A stretch of 64,000 nt of DNA from Bryoerythrophyllum caledonicum. Taxonomy: Eukaryota; Streptophyta; Bryopsida; Pottiales; Pottiaceae. Position numbers and translations under genes: made by a program. Within the stretch, counting starts at the first letter, position 1, and the number at the start of each line of letters is the position of its first letter. This document shows positions 11,746-24,039 of this stretch, piece after piece. The stretch is from positions 4,294,028 to 4,358,027 of the forward strand of contig OZ020519.1 of NCBI GenBank assembly GCA_963971425.1. The letters are read 5' to 3'. The notes below the pieces were generated by a model. It was given only the letters and a program-made list of their open reading frames with translations, was not told where the DNA came from and did no database searches.

Positions 11746-12689
11746 GAAATTTAGGGGTTAATATAAGACCATAAAGTAGGGGGGTCACATGCGGAATGAC
11801 CCTCTTCACTTTCAGGAAAATTCTTCTATGGTCATATTTTTGTAACTCGAATTTCATAGAGAGGGTGACTTGGCCTAGAAAAGGTGTAGGAAAACTACTA
11901 GTCAATTTTTTTGGAACCTAGGATACTGTAGGGGAGCTTTAGCTTGCATCAAATAGAGCTTAAGAACATTGATTGCCATAATTACTCATACATTTCATTT
12001 GTGCAATAAAGGGAGCATGAAATCCCAAATGCTTTCTTTATATCTATATTTATTCCTTTCTCTCTTATTCTTCTTCTTCCTTCAGAAGGGCTTTCAAGAA
12101 AACTCAATTATCAGTGCTACGTATACAATATGGATTGCAGGCAACCGCTTGTTTGCAATGGAACATTGTTTAACCATAAGTTCAATGAGAATAAAACTTA
12201 TATTCCTATATACCTCTTGTCTTCTAACATGTTTGTACAAAATTTCAAGTGTAAGTTGCAACCACGGAAATTGCAGAAACCCCCCCTTCGCGCTTTTGTC
12301 ATATAGGATTATAAAACATCATAGTTGTTGCCAGCCTAGCCGAAGCTGATCAACAAACAATCATTCCCTCACACACAACATGCACTGGGTGCCTTATTAA
12401 TGGATATTAATAAACACCATCACAACAGAAATATAGCTCAGACTTTTAACAGGAAGCTGTTAGTTGGGCACAAATAGAACAGCCCCTTCCCTTCCAGCCA
12501 TTTAACAGAAACCTCCACCCACGACCAAGCTGGAAAGACCACCCCCCAATATCCAAACACCCCTATGCCCATTCCCACAAGGTCATAAATGACCATGTGT
12601 TTAAACCTTGTCACTGTACAGTACATTTGTTCACAGGACAGAGATAAGCAAAAAGGGCCCTTGTCAACCCTAAACCCCAAAAGGCCCAA
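11746..12689. other. Spacer of the large inverted repeat, no gene recognised
   Basis: A 126-codon open frame at 11969-12349 has no recognisable domain and lies in AT-rich sequence between two repeat fragments. I see no supported gene. Confidence 0.4.
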
Positions 12690-13625
12690 GGCATTTTCAC
12701 ACCAAAAACACTTCAAAACTGCTTGTTCTAGTGCAATGAGTAATGAGGTAATCGAAACCTTTCATTTCTACATCTAACCGTATGATCTAAATTAAGACTT
12801 ATTCATTAACGTCTTCACAAAATTTCATAAACTTTGACCGCATGGATTGAAAGATTATGGTGTTTGAAGTAGAGAAAACCGTTCTTTTCCTTCCCTGCTT
12901 TGAGTGGATCACCAGACTTTGACTACACTTGGTGTCAAATTTTTGCACTACACAAGGTCTGAAAACACTACCATCATGTTAATCATGATGTTATTTTCTA
13001 GTACACCAATTTTTAGAAGTAGAGAAGGGGTGTAGCATAATCAAAACAAATGTGCAAGGAGTAGAGGTTCAAAATTTGCCAATACACGTTTAATTTTTTT
13101 GTGAACTAAATATGATTTAGAATGATAATCCGAATGGTCAATAAGAAGGTTTAGGCCACATCTTGTAGTAGAAAAAATAACATGTAAGAAATATGAAGTT
13201 CTCTAAGTTTTATGTGAAAATGAAGAAGTTTTTTGGTACCTTGCCCGACAAAGTGTGACAATGTGTGAAAATGTTTGACCTTGATTATTATGCTATTTTC
13301 CACTTAAGACCAGAGTATTTTTTTGAAAATATGAAAGGAAATCATATTATTTGCCAGTATTGAAAATCTCACATTCAATAGATTATCCCTCCAAAGTTAT
13401 TGGAGTTGCCCGATGTGCCTAGTCTTTCCATTTGAAATTCAAAACCCTATAATTTTTTTCATTAAATGTCGGATTTAGGAAAAAAATTGGACTCACACAA
13501 AGATTTTAGCAACGTCCATCTATAGTAGAAATTTCAAAAAGGAATGTTATAAATTGACACCATAGGAATCTACTCAAACCTTCAAGAGTCCCCAGAGGGA
13601 ACTCTTGAACCTTTAGGGGTTAAAA
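12690..13625 (+). repeat. Partial copy of the 1.4-kb TIR family (fragment D)
   Basis: This fragment matches 43468-44400 of copy B in the same orientation, for example around CACCAAAAACACTTCAAAA and the CCTTCCCTGC block. Like fragment C it lacks one outer part of the element. C and D are inverted relative to each other. Confidence 0.65.
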
Positions 13626-14422
13626 ATAAGTTGGAAACCGTATAGATAGGCTTGTATTTTACTTTGTAGAATACAAAAATGTATCCACATTTAGCAAGAC
13701 TTACACCTTTGGATTGAAGATTCTTCATCTAACAACCTTCATTTGGAGATCATATGAATCAATCTCAACCTTATCATGTTGAAATACAACACCATACATG
13801 TAGAATACTCTGACCACCAGTAGTCCTTTATGACATTTAAGGATTAACCAACCAAAATGATGAAGAACAACGGCCTCTAGGGGAACTAGCAAAATAAAGT
13901 GTATGCTCCTTCCACTCCTGCAGCAATGCCCACATGACAAAGGATTAGAACCAACCAAAATTCACAACCGACAACTATATACTTGGGGTTTATCCAACCC
14001 TCTTCCATCCCATTACCACCTATCACCCAAATAGAGGTCCACTATCAATCAAGACCCCTTACATTGGATTGACGCTTATGGGGGTTACATGTAAACACCA
14101 ACCGACTAAACATGGCAGCACACTTTGAAAATTCATAATTAATTCATTAAAAAAATAAAATGAAATCGCTTGAGTTGAAATCGTAATTCTATTTGGTCAC
14201 CACTGAAAAATAAATTGGTAGAATTCTTTCCTCTCTCCAGATATTCACATTGCGTAAGTTCTCCGTTATTGGGGGGTTTACCTTACGTGACCGCAAATCA
14301 GGTCCCCTCACCTCACCACGGCACGTCACCTCAAACCAGGGTACGTCACTTCAAACCCCCCCAAATCCACGTCCCAAACGTAGGCCCGGAATACGGCCCG
14401 GTATGCGGGGAAGTATATAGGA
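13626..14422. other. Spacer and probable upstream region of the WDR44-like gene
   Basis: AT-rich to about 14210 and then GC-richer towards the WDR44-like gene. A 121-codon plus-strand frame at 14215-14580 overlaps the probable 5' leader and shows no recognisable domain. No clear TATA box was found. Confidence 0.4.
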
Positions 14423-14587
14423 ATGGCGAGTGCCAAGTTTCTAGCGGGCCTGCAAATCATCACCATTGGCGCGTTCTTTCGTCGAGCTCGCTGCACGCAC
14501 ATGATAACGGACTCCGATCTCTGGGAACAGATCACGCTCAACAAGCTTCTGCTTCAACTCCTGGCACTGCAATTTTCTGACTGGTAG
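14423..14587 (+). CDS. Candidate upstream ORF, 54 residues, in the leader of the WDR44-like gene
   Basis: An ATG at 14423 opens a 54-codon frame ending at TAG 14585-14587, about 590 bases before the WDR44-like start codon. The peptide starts MASAKFLAGL, has a central FFRRAR basic patch and a leucine-rich C-terminal half containing NKLLLQLLALQ. The composition looks peptide-like rather than random. It could be a translated uORF, the first exon of another transcript, or chance; the transcript start is unknown. No family was recognised. Confidence 0.3.
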   Translation: MASAKFLAGLQIITIGAFFRRARCTHMITDSDLWEQITLNKLLLQLLALQFSDW

Positions 14588-15172
14588 GTACCACCATCGC
14601 CAGCAAACAATCTCATCAATGATGGTGGTGGTGGTCTGCGCAGTGTTCTTGTCGTGACATGGGGAAGAGCGTTGAATTTTTGTCAACTCCGCAACTCGAA
14701 TTTGCTGCTTTATCCCTGATTCTCTGGCGCGAGGAGGAGGAATTGTCTCTGGAATGTGGAGGTGAGTGAGGATCGGATCGGGGTTTGTGAGATCACTCAC
14801 TGCCGCGCGTTCGTGTGCAGGGTTTTTGAGGTTTTGATCGGAGAGATTTGGTGTGGATCCGGGGAGGGTAATGGCGGGCGTGAGTTGTCTGGATCCGAGA
14901 GCGTCGTAGAGGGGGAAGCGAGAGTGAGAGTGCGCGCCGAGGAGGTTTGAGATCTGGAGAAGCAGGATGCGTTTGGAGTGATGGAGGGTGTTTTTTTCGA
15001 TCGACATTGGAAGCAGACGCCGGATTCGCGCGCGGTGCGATGTGGCAGGAGCCCGGACTAGTTGGGTTGGATTAGGGTTTGGGCGACATGGACGTCTCCT
15101 GTTCTGAGCGTGCTTGGATCAGGAGAGGTGGGGATGGGTGGCGATAGGGTTTGGAGGTTGTGAGGTTGAAGC

Positions 15173-18100
15173 ATGGATGGAAGCAGATCCGGGGACGAGT
15201 TTTTTCACGAGACGCTGGAGGATATTACGTCGGCGTCGAGCTCGGACGCGGAGGAGGGCGGGAGGAGAGGAGGCATGAGAGGAGTGCGCGTCGCGAGAGT
15301 GACGCCCGCCACTCATGAGCGCCCGCCTGTGTGGACGCCCTCGTCGTTTCAATCCAAATTCTCCGTGTGGAAGGACGATCCGAGTAGCGTCAACGACCGC
15401 AGGCAGCGCTTCTTCAAAAACTGGGGCATCAGGAACCTGCGCGAGGAGCCGAGCGTCGGACCTGCAACGTCGGTTGTCACCAAAGGCTTGGGCGTCCAAC
15501 AGGTCGCGGATTTGTCCGCTGCAACGGGTGATGTTCCTTCTGCAGACTGTGATGTGAGTGTCATCTCTCGTCTTCAATCGTGAGCAGATTTTGCGTTATA
15601 AAAATGTGAGAGTGAGAGATGTTGTGGATTATGCAAATTCTAAGCTGCTGGGAGTGGAAGAATTCGTGAATTGAGCCTTGCTTTGGATTGCGGAAATCAA
15701 AGTGTTGGAGTAGTCGTACTGATATGTTTTTTTCTCCCCCTCTTCTGCTTTCGTGGATGTAGAATGGCTCTGCTCCGCATCTGAACGGCTCAGTTGTCAG
15801 AGCAGAAGTGGAGACGAGTGCAGCGGAAAATGGCTGCAAGGATATGAGTACTGGTGTTGCGCAAACTGCTACGGGCAATGAGAGGTTGGAAGAGACCAGT
15901 GGCGCGGTTCTGAGGGAAGTGAAGAGCAAATCGGGGCCTGCTCTGTCGAGATTAGGGCCAATGACAGCGGTGACTGGCGGCGATGGCAAACCACGGAGCT
16001 CCGGATACAGTTCGGATGCGAGTCCCTATCAGGAGCGCACCAACAAGGTGTTGGCGAGTCCTGAGGGAAGCCTTTCGCCGCTATGGAATGGGTACTCGCA
16101 TCATCAAGCATCCAGCTCCCAGGAGAAGCTGACGCACTCGTATGATACGGATAACGGGTACGAGACCAGGAGCCAGGATGGATATAGCGCGGCTGAGGAG
16201 TACGGGATGGATGAAGATGTGTTGAAGATCCGGGATTTGGACAGTGGGAAGGAGTTTCTGATCAACAGGTTCAACCAGGATGGCTCGCTGAACATGCTGC
16301 GGGAGGTGGACACGGGGAGGGAGCTGACGCTGGCGGAGTTTGAGAAGGTTGTAGGTCTGTCTCCGATCACACAGGAGTTGAGAAGACGGCAACGCGCTGC
16401 GGAGAGTGGGATCAGCAGTGAGAAATCCAAAGTTTCAGGCAAGAAGAAGAACGGCTGGCTGAAGTACTTCGTGGTGAAGAAGCCCAAGGAGAAGCCTGTC
16501 AGTGGAGGAAGCACCAGGAGTGACAAGCAGCACTCGCAAAGTGGTGAGGATACCGATGGGTCTACTCACAAGGGAAGGATGCTATCTAGAGATGGATCTA
16601 GGGATGGATCCAAAGAAGGGAATTCTCGAGAAGGCTCGTTCGCAGGTGCTGATAGAGAAGAGTCGACTAAGAGCCGTGGGGATGATGCTGGTGCTAGTCC
16701 CACTTGGAGGCAGCCAAAGAAGGTGAAAGTTAAACTGCGCAGGAAATCCATCAAGGAGCTCTCTGATTTGCACATAGGACAAGAGATTCAAGGTCACCAA
16801 GGGGCGATTTGGACCATGAAATTCAGCCCTGATGGACGTTACCTTGCCAGTGCTGGTCAGGACCGTGTGGTTCATGTCTGGGAAGTCCTTGATCATCCAT
16901 CGTTTTCGAAATTGGGTACGTCCACGGATGTCTTAGTACACTTGTGACGTTGATGTTTCCATGGACTTACAAGTTTCTTATCTCCTAGATTTTCCTGCAG
17001 ATTTGTCTGGTGGACAGGAGAATGGGAACTCAGCAAATGGGCTACATCTTCAGAGGGATGGTGCGTCTGCTAAAGACAGTACTGTGAAGGCTAGTCCCAA
17101 GGGGGAGAAGGAGGGAAGTACAAAGGGCGCTAAGGATGGGAGCACGGAAGCAGACAAAGATGGCAGCACCAGGGGTGCCAGGGAAGGAAGTACTAGGGGC
17201 GCCAAGGAAGGGAGCACCTGGGGTGCGAAGACCTTGTCGCAAAAAAAGCCTAGCATCCTTGAGAGCAAGGGTCCCTTGCCGAAGCTCTTCTGGCTCTCTG
17301 AAAAGCCTGTGCGCTCATTTTATGGTCACACTGGAGACATTCTGGATTTATCCTGGTCGCATTCTATGGTAAATTTCTGGTGAAGACAATCTTTGTTTAC
17401 ACTGACTTGTTTTTTTGTCCCTTCTAATCGGATTTTGCAATTTCTATTTTAACAACGGCTTTGTAACTGTGTATGACAGCTCCTCTTGTCTTCATCTATG
17501 GACAAAACTGTTCGCTTGTGGCACATTTCGGAGGAGGCGTGCCTGCGGGCCTTCTCGCATAACGATTATGGTGAGTAACAACACAGTCCTTTGTAAATTG
17601 GTGAGTTTTTGGGTGTCCTGTTTTATAGTGTCCAAGCATGTCCATATGTTGGCTTTAGATCATGTGTCTTATGGAATTTCATCTTACTCTTGCAATGTGT
17701 CCAAATGGAGGTTTTTCTTTGCCAGAAACGTTAACAATCCGTCCCTTTCTTCGGAGTGCAGTCACTTGTGTTCAGTTCAACCCAATCGATGATAGTTACT
17801 TCCTAAGCGGTGCGTTGGATGAGAAGCTTCGGATTTGGAACATCGCTGACCACCAAGTTGTTGACTGGATCGATCTGCGAGAGGTGATCACAGCAGTGTC
17901 CTACACTCCAGACGGAGAGGTAGGTCCTGCTAATTTTCATTTCATCCAGGAAAGTCTGAGCTATTTGTTGCTGGTGGAGGTTCTAACCAAGCATCATCGC
18001 TGTATTGGTTTCAGGCAGCAATCGTTGGCTCATATAAAGGGACTTGCCGCTTCTACAATACTACAGGTTTGTGTTTCTTTTTGCGAGCGCGATCATATCC

Positions 18101-19403
18101 TGAGATAGATATTATGATGTGGTGGGGATATTCTCATTTTCCTGCTCTCGATTAAAGCGTGCAGTCGGAATATTTTAGAAGGGTTACGCTTCCAGAATCG
18201 TTGTATAGCAACAAGTTGCAAGGTCTCACATGTGCGTTTCTGTTGCAGGAAACAAACTTCAGTTCGAGAATTCTATTGATGTTCGCACTGAGAACAAGAA
18301 AGTAAGAGGGAAAAAGATTACAGGAATTCATGTAAGACACAGCTCCAATGATCTTCAAGTTTTTGCCTTGTCACAGGTTTATCATAATTATGCATTTAAG
18401 TCACAGCTAGATCTCCCTGTAGTGTTAAACACAAGTATTGCATTTGAACCTGACAAGTCGCTATTTTGCAGTGCATGCCTGGGGATCCGCAGAAGGTTCT
18501 TGTGACTTCAAACGATTCTCGCCTGAGGGTGTACGACGACCAGGAGCTATGTGCAAAATACAAAGGTTCGTTAACATGCTGATTCTACTTTGACATCTCA
18601 ATCTCGTTACCAGATCTGCTTCTGGTAGATTCAAATCCTACCAAATCTCAACTCAGCTCTTCCGGTTCATGACAGGTCTGAAGAACATCAACAGCCAGAT
18701 CTCAGCGTCATACACGAAGAACGGAGATTACATCATCAGCGCCAGCGAAGACTCGCGCGTCCTGATTTGGAGCTCCGACAACAAGGACCCCTCCTCGGCC
18801 AAATCACTCTACCGACGAGACAAGCAACTCTCCTGCGAAGAGTTCAACTGCCGCTACGTCTCCGTGGCGATACCATGGCCGGAGCCCACATCCGAGTCCA
18901 GCACCCTAAACACTTCCACAACGCCCACCGGGTCAGACAGGGAACCCGACCTGTCTCCACGCTCAGACGACGACGACGACAACGACAAATTCGAACCCTC
19001 CAACGAGTTTTTGGAGAGCGCAAGGAGAGACCAAGTGGAACTTCTGGAGGATGAGATCCGAGACGATGCTATAGACGCCTCCCCACAGTTGCATTCCTGT
19101 GCGAGTTTCTTCACCGACAAGGGATCCTCAACGTGGCCAGAAGAGCAGCTGCCTGCGTTCGGGAGCCCCGTGTCCTCTCAGCCAGGCTTGACTCGCTCAG
19201 GCTCCCTGGGAAGCGACGACGGCAGGCGCGCGGTGGAAGGTACGAGCCCCGTCCAAGACGCACCCCCTGCTGCAGCAGCTGCTGCGCCTCTCTGGGGCCT
19301 GGTGATCGTCACTGCAGGGCTGGACGGCGTAATCAGGGCGTTCCAGAACTACGGGCCAACCTGTGCGGCTCTGATGCAGCAGCAGCAGCAGCCCAGCGCT
19401 TGA
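15173..19403 (+). CDS. WDR44-like WD40-repeat protein (plant type)
   Basis: Nine exons join to a 1039-residue frame: 15173-15553, 15763-16915, 16989-17368, 17480-17570, 17762-17919, 18015-18066, 18249-18331, 18472-18565, 18676-19403. The N-terminal third is charged and low in complexity. Then comes the plant WDR44-type segment with [17 protein letters not shown] and [10 protein letters not shown], a Lys/Ser-rich linker, and WD40 units: [50 protein letters not shown] and a last unit near the C-terminus ([15 protein letters not shown]). Animal WDR44 binds Rab11 and acts in endosomal traffic; the plant role is not established, so a trafficking or scaffold function is inference. The start is the first ATG giving this frame. 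Two Gly-Ser-Thr-rich repeat patches lie in exons 2 and 3, and a poly-Gln run ends the protein. Confidence 0.9.
17105..17235 (+). repeat. In-frame GST/GAK repeat in exon 3 of the WDR44-like gene
   Basis: Five or six imperfect units of seven to twelve residues of the form (G/A)-x-K-(D/E)-G-S-T-(K/E/R/W) are encoded in tandem between WD40 units. This is low-complexity, probably disordered sequence and a likely site of length variation between strains. Confidence 0.7.
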
Positions 19404-19791
19404 TTCAGCGCTCAGAATGTCCTGTGGTACCCTCTCCGATCACGAATTGTGATCGGCCATTCTTTTTTCTCCTTCTGCATAGTACAGTATAGAGAGAGCA
19501 TTTTAGGCTCGTAGGTGCATGTATTGTAATAAATTCTTGACGTCTGACGGTTAAGTAGACTCCCTTCTCCAGCTTCTCTCTCTCTTGGTCAGTTACAACT
19601 CTTCATCTTTCCATACGTGGTGCTGCTTCAAGCGCCACGCCGCTCTGAACGTTTGTTTCTTTCTGGATCTGGTCTCTCATTCGGACTGTTACTATTAGTT
19701 TCTTCAAATTCAGGTTTATGCTCGGGCGTGAGAATGTTATCAAGGCGTTCTCTATGCTGGCTCCAGAATGAGTTGAAGGTTTTCTATCGAT

Positions 19792-21993
19792 ATGCAAGCC
19801 ATGTCGCAGTTGGGGACAGAGCAGATTCCACATGATGTCACAGACACGGGCATTCCAGTCGTACTTATGTACAGCAAAATCAGTCACCAAGTGCTGTTCC
19901 TGGAAGCTGGAAAAGACTTCGTGGATCTTGTGGTTGGGTTCCTCACCCTGCCCATCGGCTGCATCATCAAGCTTCTCTCCGAGAGTGAGCACTTTCCCTC
20001 TTGCAGGCTAAAAACCGAAAACTGTTGCATCAAACTTCTACAGATAGATACCTTTTCCTTTTCTACAATGCATTCAAATTAACACAAACTTTCCTCTCTG
20101 CACTGGTAAATGAATTGAACTCTTTCTAGAGGTTTTGAGTGATTCATTTGAGATTTCATGAGCAACTGCAACTTCCCATGATTTGACCCCTTGGAAGTTT
20201 TGAGTGATTCAAGTGAGGTTATATGAGCTATAACAATGTTGGACAACAACCTTTCTTCTTTGCATTGATACATGATTTGACCCCTTCTTAGAAATCTCAA
20301 GTGACTCATTAAAGATTTACTGAGCTATAATACAGATTGATCCCTTTCAGAAAGTTATAGTGAGCTATAACACTATTGTACAACAAACCTTCTCCCCTCC
20401 ATTAAATGCAATTTTTCTGGATTAAATGGGCACTTTAGTCCGCATGGGTATTTAGGGGTGAAAAACATGTTGGATGGTGGTACAGATGGAATGCTGACTT
20501 CCAAGACGGTGGGCAGCATTGCAAACTTCTTCAAGAGCATCCAGAGGCTAGAAGGAGAGGAGACGTTGTGCACAAGCAGCAAGTCATTCACAGATCTCAA
20601 GCCAATGGGCCATGAGCGCGATCTCAGAGAAGGCGACTTGGAGCCCTGCAACTACTTCACGTGCGGTGCCAAATCTCATTGCTCCTTCGTCTCTCCCAGG
20701 TACAAATCCCTCCTCCTTCCTCACCATAGGTCTTATTTCTAAAAAGAGAGGTTGAGAATTTGCAAACCTACGTTTTTAGGTTCCCAAGGTTCTCCTCGAG
20801 GTCAAGCTAAAATAAGCATCAGCTATGTGAGGGAGCTGCCATGCCTGCCCTTCACTATTCATGGTGCTCTTCCACTTATAAGATAGTGCTCCAAACCAAC
20901 TACACTATGCATATCACGCATGCACCTGGCACACTGCAACATCAGGCCAAAGAAGGGTTAAAGTATACAAGAAAGAGGCTGATTTTGTTCGTCCATTGAA
21001 ATTTATGCTCCCCAACCAACTGCGCTCTCCATACCACGCATGCATCTGCCACACTCCAACATTAGGCCAAAAAGAGAGGTTAGAGAACGAACGATAGAGG
21101 CTGACTTTACAGATAACGCCATCAGATATGGAGCCAAGTGCCCTCGCCACCACAAGAAGATGACGACGCAGTGCAAGGTGGTGGACGGGTGCACGACGCC
21201 GACGCCGACGCCGACGGAGGTCCCCGACCGTTACGTGAAGAGCAGCAGCAAGTATTTTGTGACGGACAATCTGGAGGTCTTCCCCAGCTCCAACTCCCTG
21301 GCGTTGCTGAAGAAGCTGAAGGTGGAGAATGTGAGCTCCCTTGACAGCATTGACCTCCAAGTCGGCACCGACGAGGTAAGGAACCAACCACATACACATC
21401 ATAGCTTCCCACTCCTAAGTTTGTGCTCACAAGAGAAAAACAGAGGTCCGAGAACTCACTTCTATTTGATGCCACAGGTGTTACAGCTACTAAGAGCGTC
21501 TCTGAGCTCAGCCAACGTCCTTACAGAAGTCTTCGGAAAGGCCCTCCAAGTCGACTCTCCACACCAACTCAAGCCCAAGGACGACGCGCCGCTCATGGAG
21601 TCCATCGACATAGCGCGCGACTGGGGCCGCGGCCTCTACAACGCGCTCCGCGAAGTTCACGAGACCGCCTTCCACCACAGCTACGTCAAGGAGCAGGAGA
21701 AAGATCTCAACTCTCCTGCTTCCACCGACTCCAGTAGATCGAGCTCGTGTGGGACGTTGAAGCACATCAGGAAGAGTCCGGACGGGGACTACCTCATGCT
21801 GCCTGCGCCGTGCAAGGAGATGCTCATGCTGGAGAAGCAGGTGGACAAGGTGATCGCCAGGCTGTGTCACCTCACTTCGGCGGTGGTGGAGGCTCCGGAG
21901 GTCGAAGTGAAGCATAAGCCGGCTACGAAGCCGCCGTGGAACATGTTCCAAAACTCCCGCATCAGGCTTCCTTGCAGAGTGTGGCGCTCCTGA
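19792..21993 (+). CDS. DUF674 family protein, copy 1
   Basis: Four exons (19792-19984, 20456-20699, 21126-21375, 21478-21993) give 400 residues. The first exon carries the DUF674 hallmark: a short beta-strand (IPVVLMYSKISHQVLFLEAGKDFVD), then LVVGFLTLPIG and IKLL. The family's second half follows, with KYFVTDNLEVFP and VLQLLRASLSSANVLTEVF. DUF674 proteins are a plant-specific family of unknown biochemical function; I infer none here. Starts at 19792 or the in-frame ATG at 19801 are both possible. The intron 2 acceptor at 21125 was chosen because the nearer ag at 21110 does not keep the frame. The last exon adds a Ser-rich C-terminal tail of about 100 residues beyond the core. The gene converges on a second DUF674 gene at 22963-24039. 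Confidence 0.85.
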
Positions 21994-22962
21994 TCCTCAG
22001 AGCGCATTAGTGGCAACTTTCTCTAAGTTTTGAGCTGTTAGTGAAGGCACCCGAAGTTTGAACAAGATGCCCCCTCTTAAAATCAGGTGGTTCTCACTTT
22101 ATCTAAGATCAGCTTAAGGGAAAGAGAGGTGGCTAATATTTATAATTGACCTCATGCTAACTCTTTCTTCACTCTTAAAGACGGCTACAACTAGTTTGAC
22201 TTGAGTTTAGAGACCACCAAGCTTTTCCATTGACTGAATTGAAGGATGAGACCACCAAGCTCTTCTATTGAGCTAAGTACTATTCAGAGTGAGGTATCAA
22301 ACGAAGGGGTATCTTGTTGAGACTTTGGGTGACTTTACAAACAGCTCTTTTAAGCACGTCCAGAGATGACGTGATAATCTAGAAATTCTCACATCCAAGA
22401 ATATGAAAGGAGCACCAGAATCTGATAGTAGGCAAACAAATCATTTCCGCAACAGAGATCATATGCTGGCCTGAGTAACTGAGGAGTTTGGACGAGATTT
22501 GATACCTGATGAACATTCTGAATACAGCGGAGGAGATTAACGTCGCCGATTGCACGAGGAGTGTGATGAGTTACCATACCAGGTACAGCGTGGAATCTGA
22601 GGTAATTCGACCTTTAGACAAGCGTGAAATTTTGTTATGCACTTAGTAGATAATGCTAATGTATGATTGAAATCCGGTGCTACTGCAATACGAATCACTT
22701 TTGGTATCATCCAGAGACTTTCTACACGAATACAGAGCCTTGAATTAGGCGAACACACGAAGTCAACTTCATCTGGGATCCAAACAAATCCTCAACATAC
22801 CAAGAACAAACTATGTAAGCTTGCTACCTCGCAAATATACACTTAGAGGTGGCCTACTACCATCCTTTTCTTACCCCTGCTCACCTTTCATTGGAGTCCT
22901 TATACGTGCACATTGATGACAAGGATTTTCTGCACGCTGAGGGGAAAAAGCCTCTTTCTCCT
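21994..22962. other. Spacer between two convergent DUF674 genes
   Basis: Contains the 3' ends of both genes. No additional coding sequence or RNA gene is supported; the open frames here are short and lack known motifs. Confidence 0.5.
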
Positions 22963-24039
22963 CTATAAACACTGTACGCACACCCACACATTCAAGCACG
23001 AGGCATTAATCTTTTGATGAGTTTGGCAAACTAGTTTGGAAAAGCATGTAATAGCATCAACAGCTTTGGCATCCGCACAATACTTGCCGAACACGTCCTT
23101 TAGCACATTTGTGGAAGAAAACGACGACTTCAACAGCTGCAAGATCTATCCAAAAACCAGCATCCACAAATGATAAGCACCTCTCTGTTAACACCGTAAA
23201 AGATGAAATGAGGAGCTGGAGCATTACTTACCTCGAATGTAACCACAGACACAGGCATGGTTTCCAAGTCACCAATACGCTCACACCAAATGATGTTGAG
23301 AGTTATAAGCGCCCCGATCGCCTCAGAACTCGCGTGCATTTCAAGCGTGTTGGTGATCATGTACCGTGTGCCTTCCTTAACATATCTTGCTTCTGGGTCC
23401 TGCCAAACCCAACTTCGCACGTCCAAGCTTCGAAACCCCACAGCTCAGCGCTATGATATAGAGATATCCGCAATATTCGGCATTAATGGTATTGTTGTTC
23501 CGCGAAGGGTAAGATTACACAGGCACTTGGTCTCCGGATTCGAAGAGTAGAGGTTGCAGGCGTTTCTACAGCCGAAGTAACTGGAAGCCTCGGACCTCGC
23601 GTTGAATCTGTCCGTGCTCGAGTCGGGCGTGGTGTGCAGATCCAGCAGCTTGCCAGCTCCGAAGGGGATGAGTGGCTTGGGGTCCACCAGGCAATTCTTC
23701 CTAGCACTCATCTCCCTTGTCGTCCAGCCGGAGCACGCTCCCGAAAATCTTGGAGATGGAGCTCATGGAGAAGTGCTCCCCGGACTCGGTGCCCCCCTTG
23801 GACTCTGGCCTGTGAATCATGGTGGCCCCTTCCAAGAGCTTGATGTTGCAACCCACAGGGAGCATCAGAAACCCCATCAGCGCGTCCACAAACTCCTTCC
23901 CGGCCTCCAAACACAGCACCTGCCCGGTCGCCTTCGAGAACAGCAGCGTGATGGGGATGGTCGAATCCACCTTGCACGGCGGCAAGCCACAGTTGGCACA
24001 AAGCTCCTCTTCATCGTCCGGTGGCTTCGGACCCGCCAT
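22963..24039 (-). CDS. DUF674 family protein, copy 2, frame-disrupted
   Basis: On the minus strand an ATG at 24039 starts a DUF674 protein with IPITLLFSKATGQVLCLEAG, KEFVDALMGFLMLPVG and NIKLLEG. The first exon has no intron where copy 1 has its first one. After DDKGDEC the frame meets TAG at 23701-23703. Skipping one base restores the family sequence (RKNCLVDPKPL...). Further parts follow: 23702-23519, then an inferred 75-nt intron, 23443-23232 with RYMITNTLEMH, and 23136-22963 with the terminal ELLKSSFSSTNVLKDVFGK. With one base skipped the joined reading is about 301 residues. Splice sites and domain order are otherwise intact, so this is either a very young pseudogene or a base error in the sequence. 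The function of the family is unknown. Confidence 0.7.

Noticed and set aside
16582-16896. Long open frames on the minus strand under the WDR44-like exons
   Set aside because: They are antisense shadows of GC-rich coding exons; the plus-strand reading gives WD40 units and intact splice sites.
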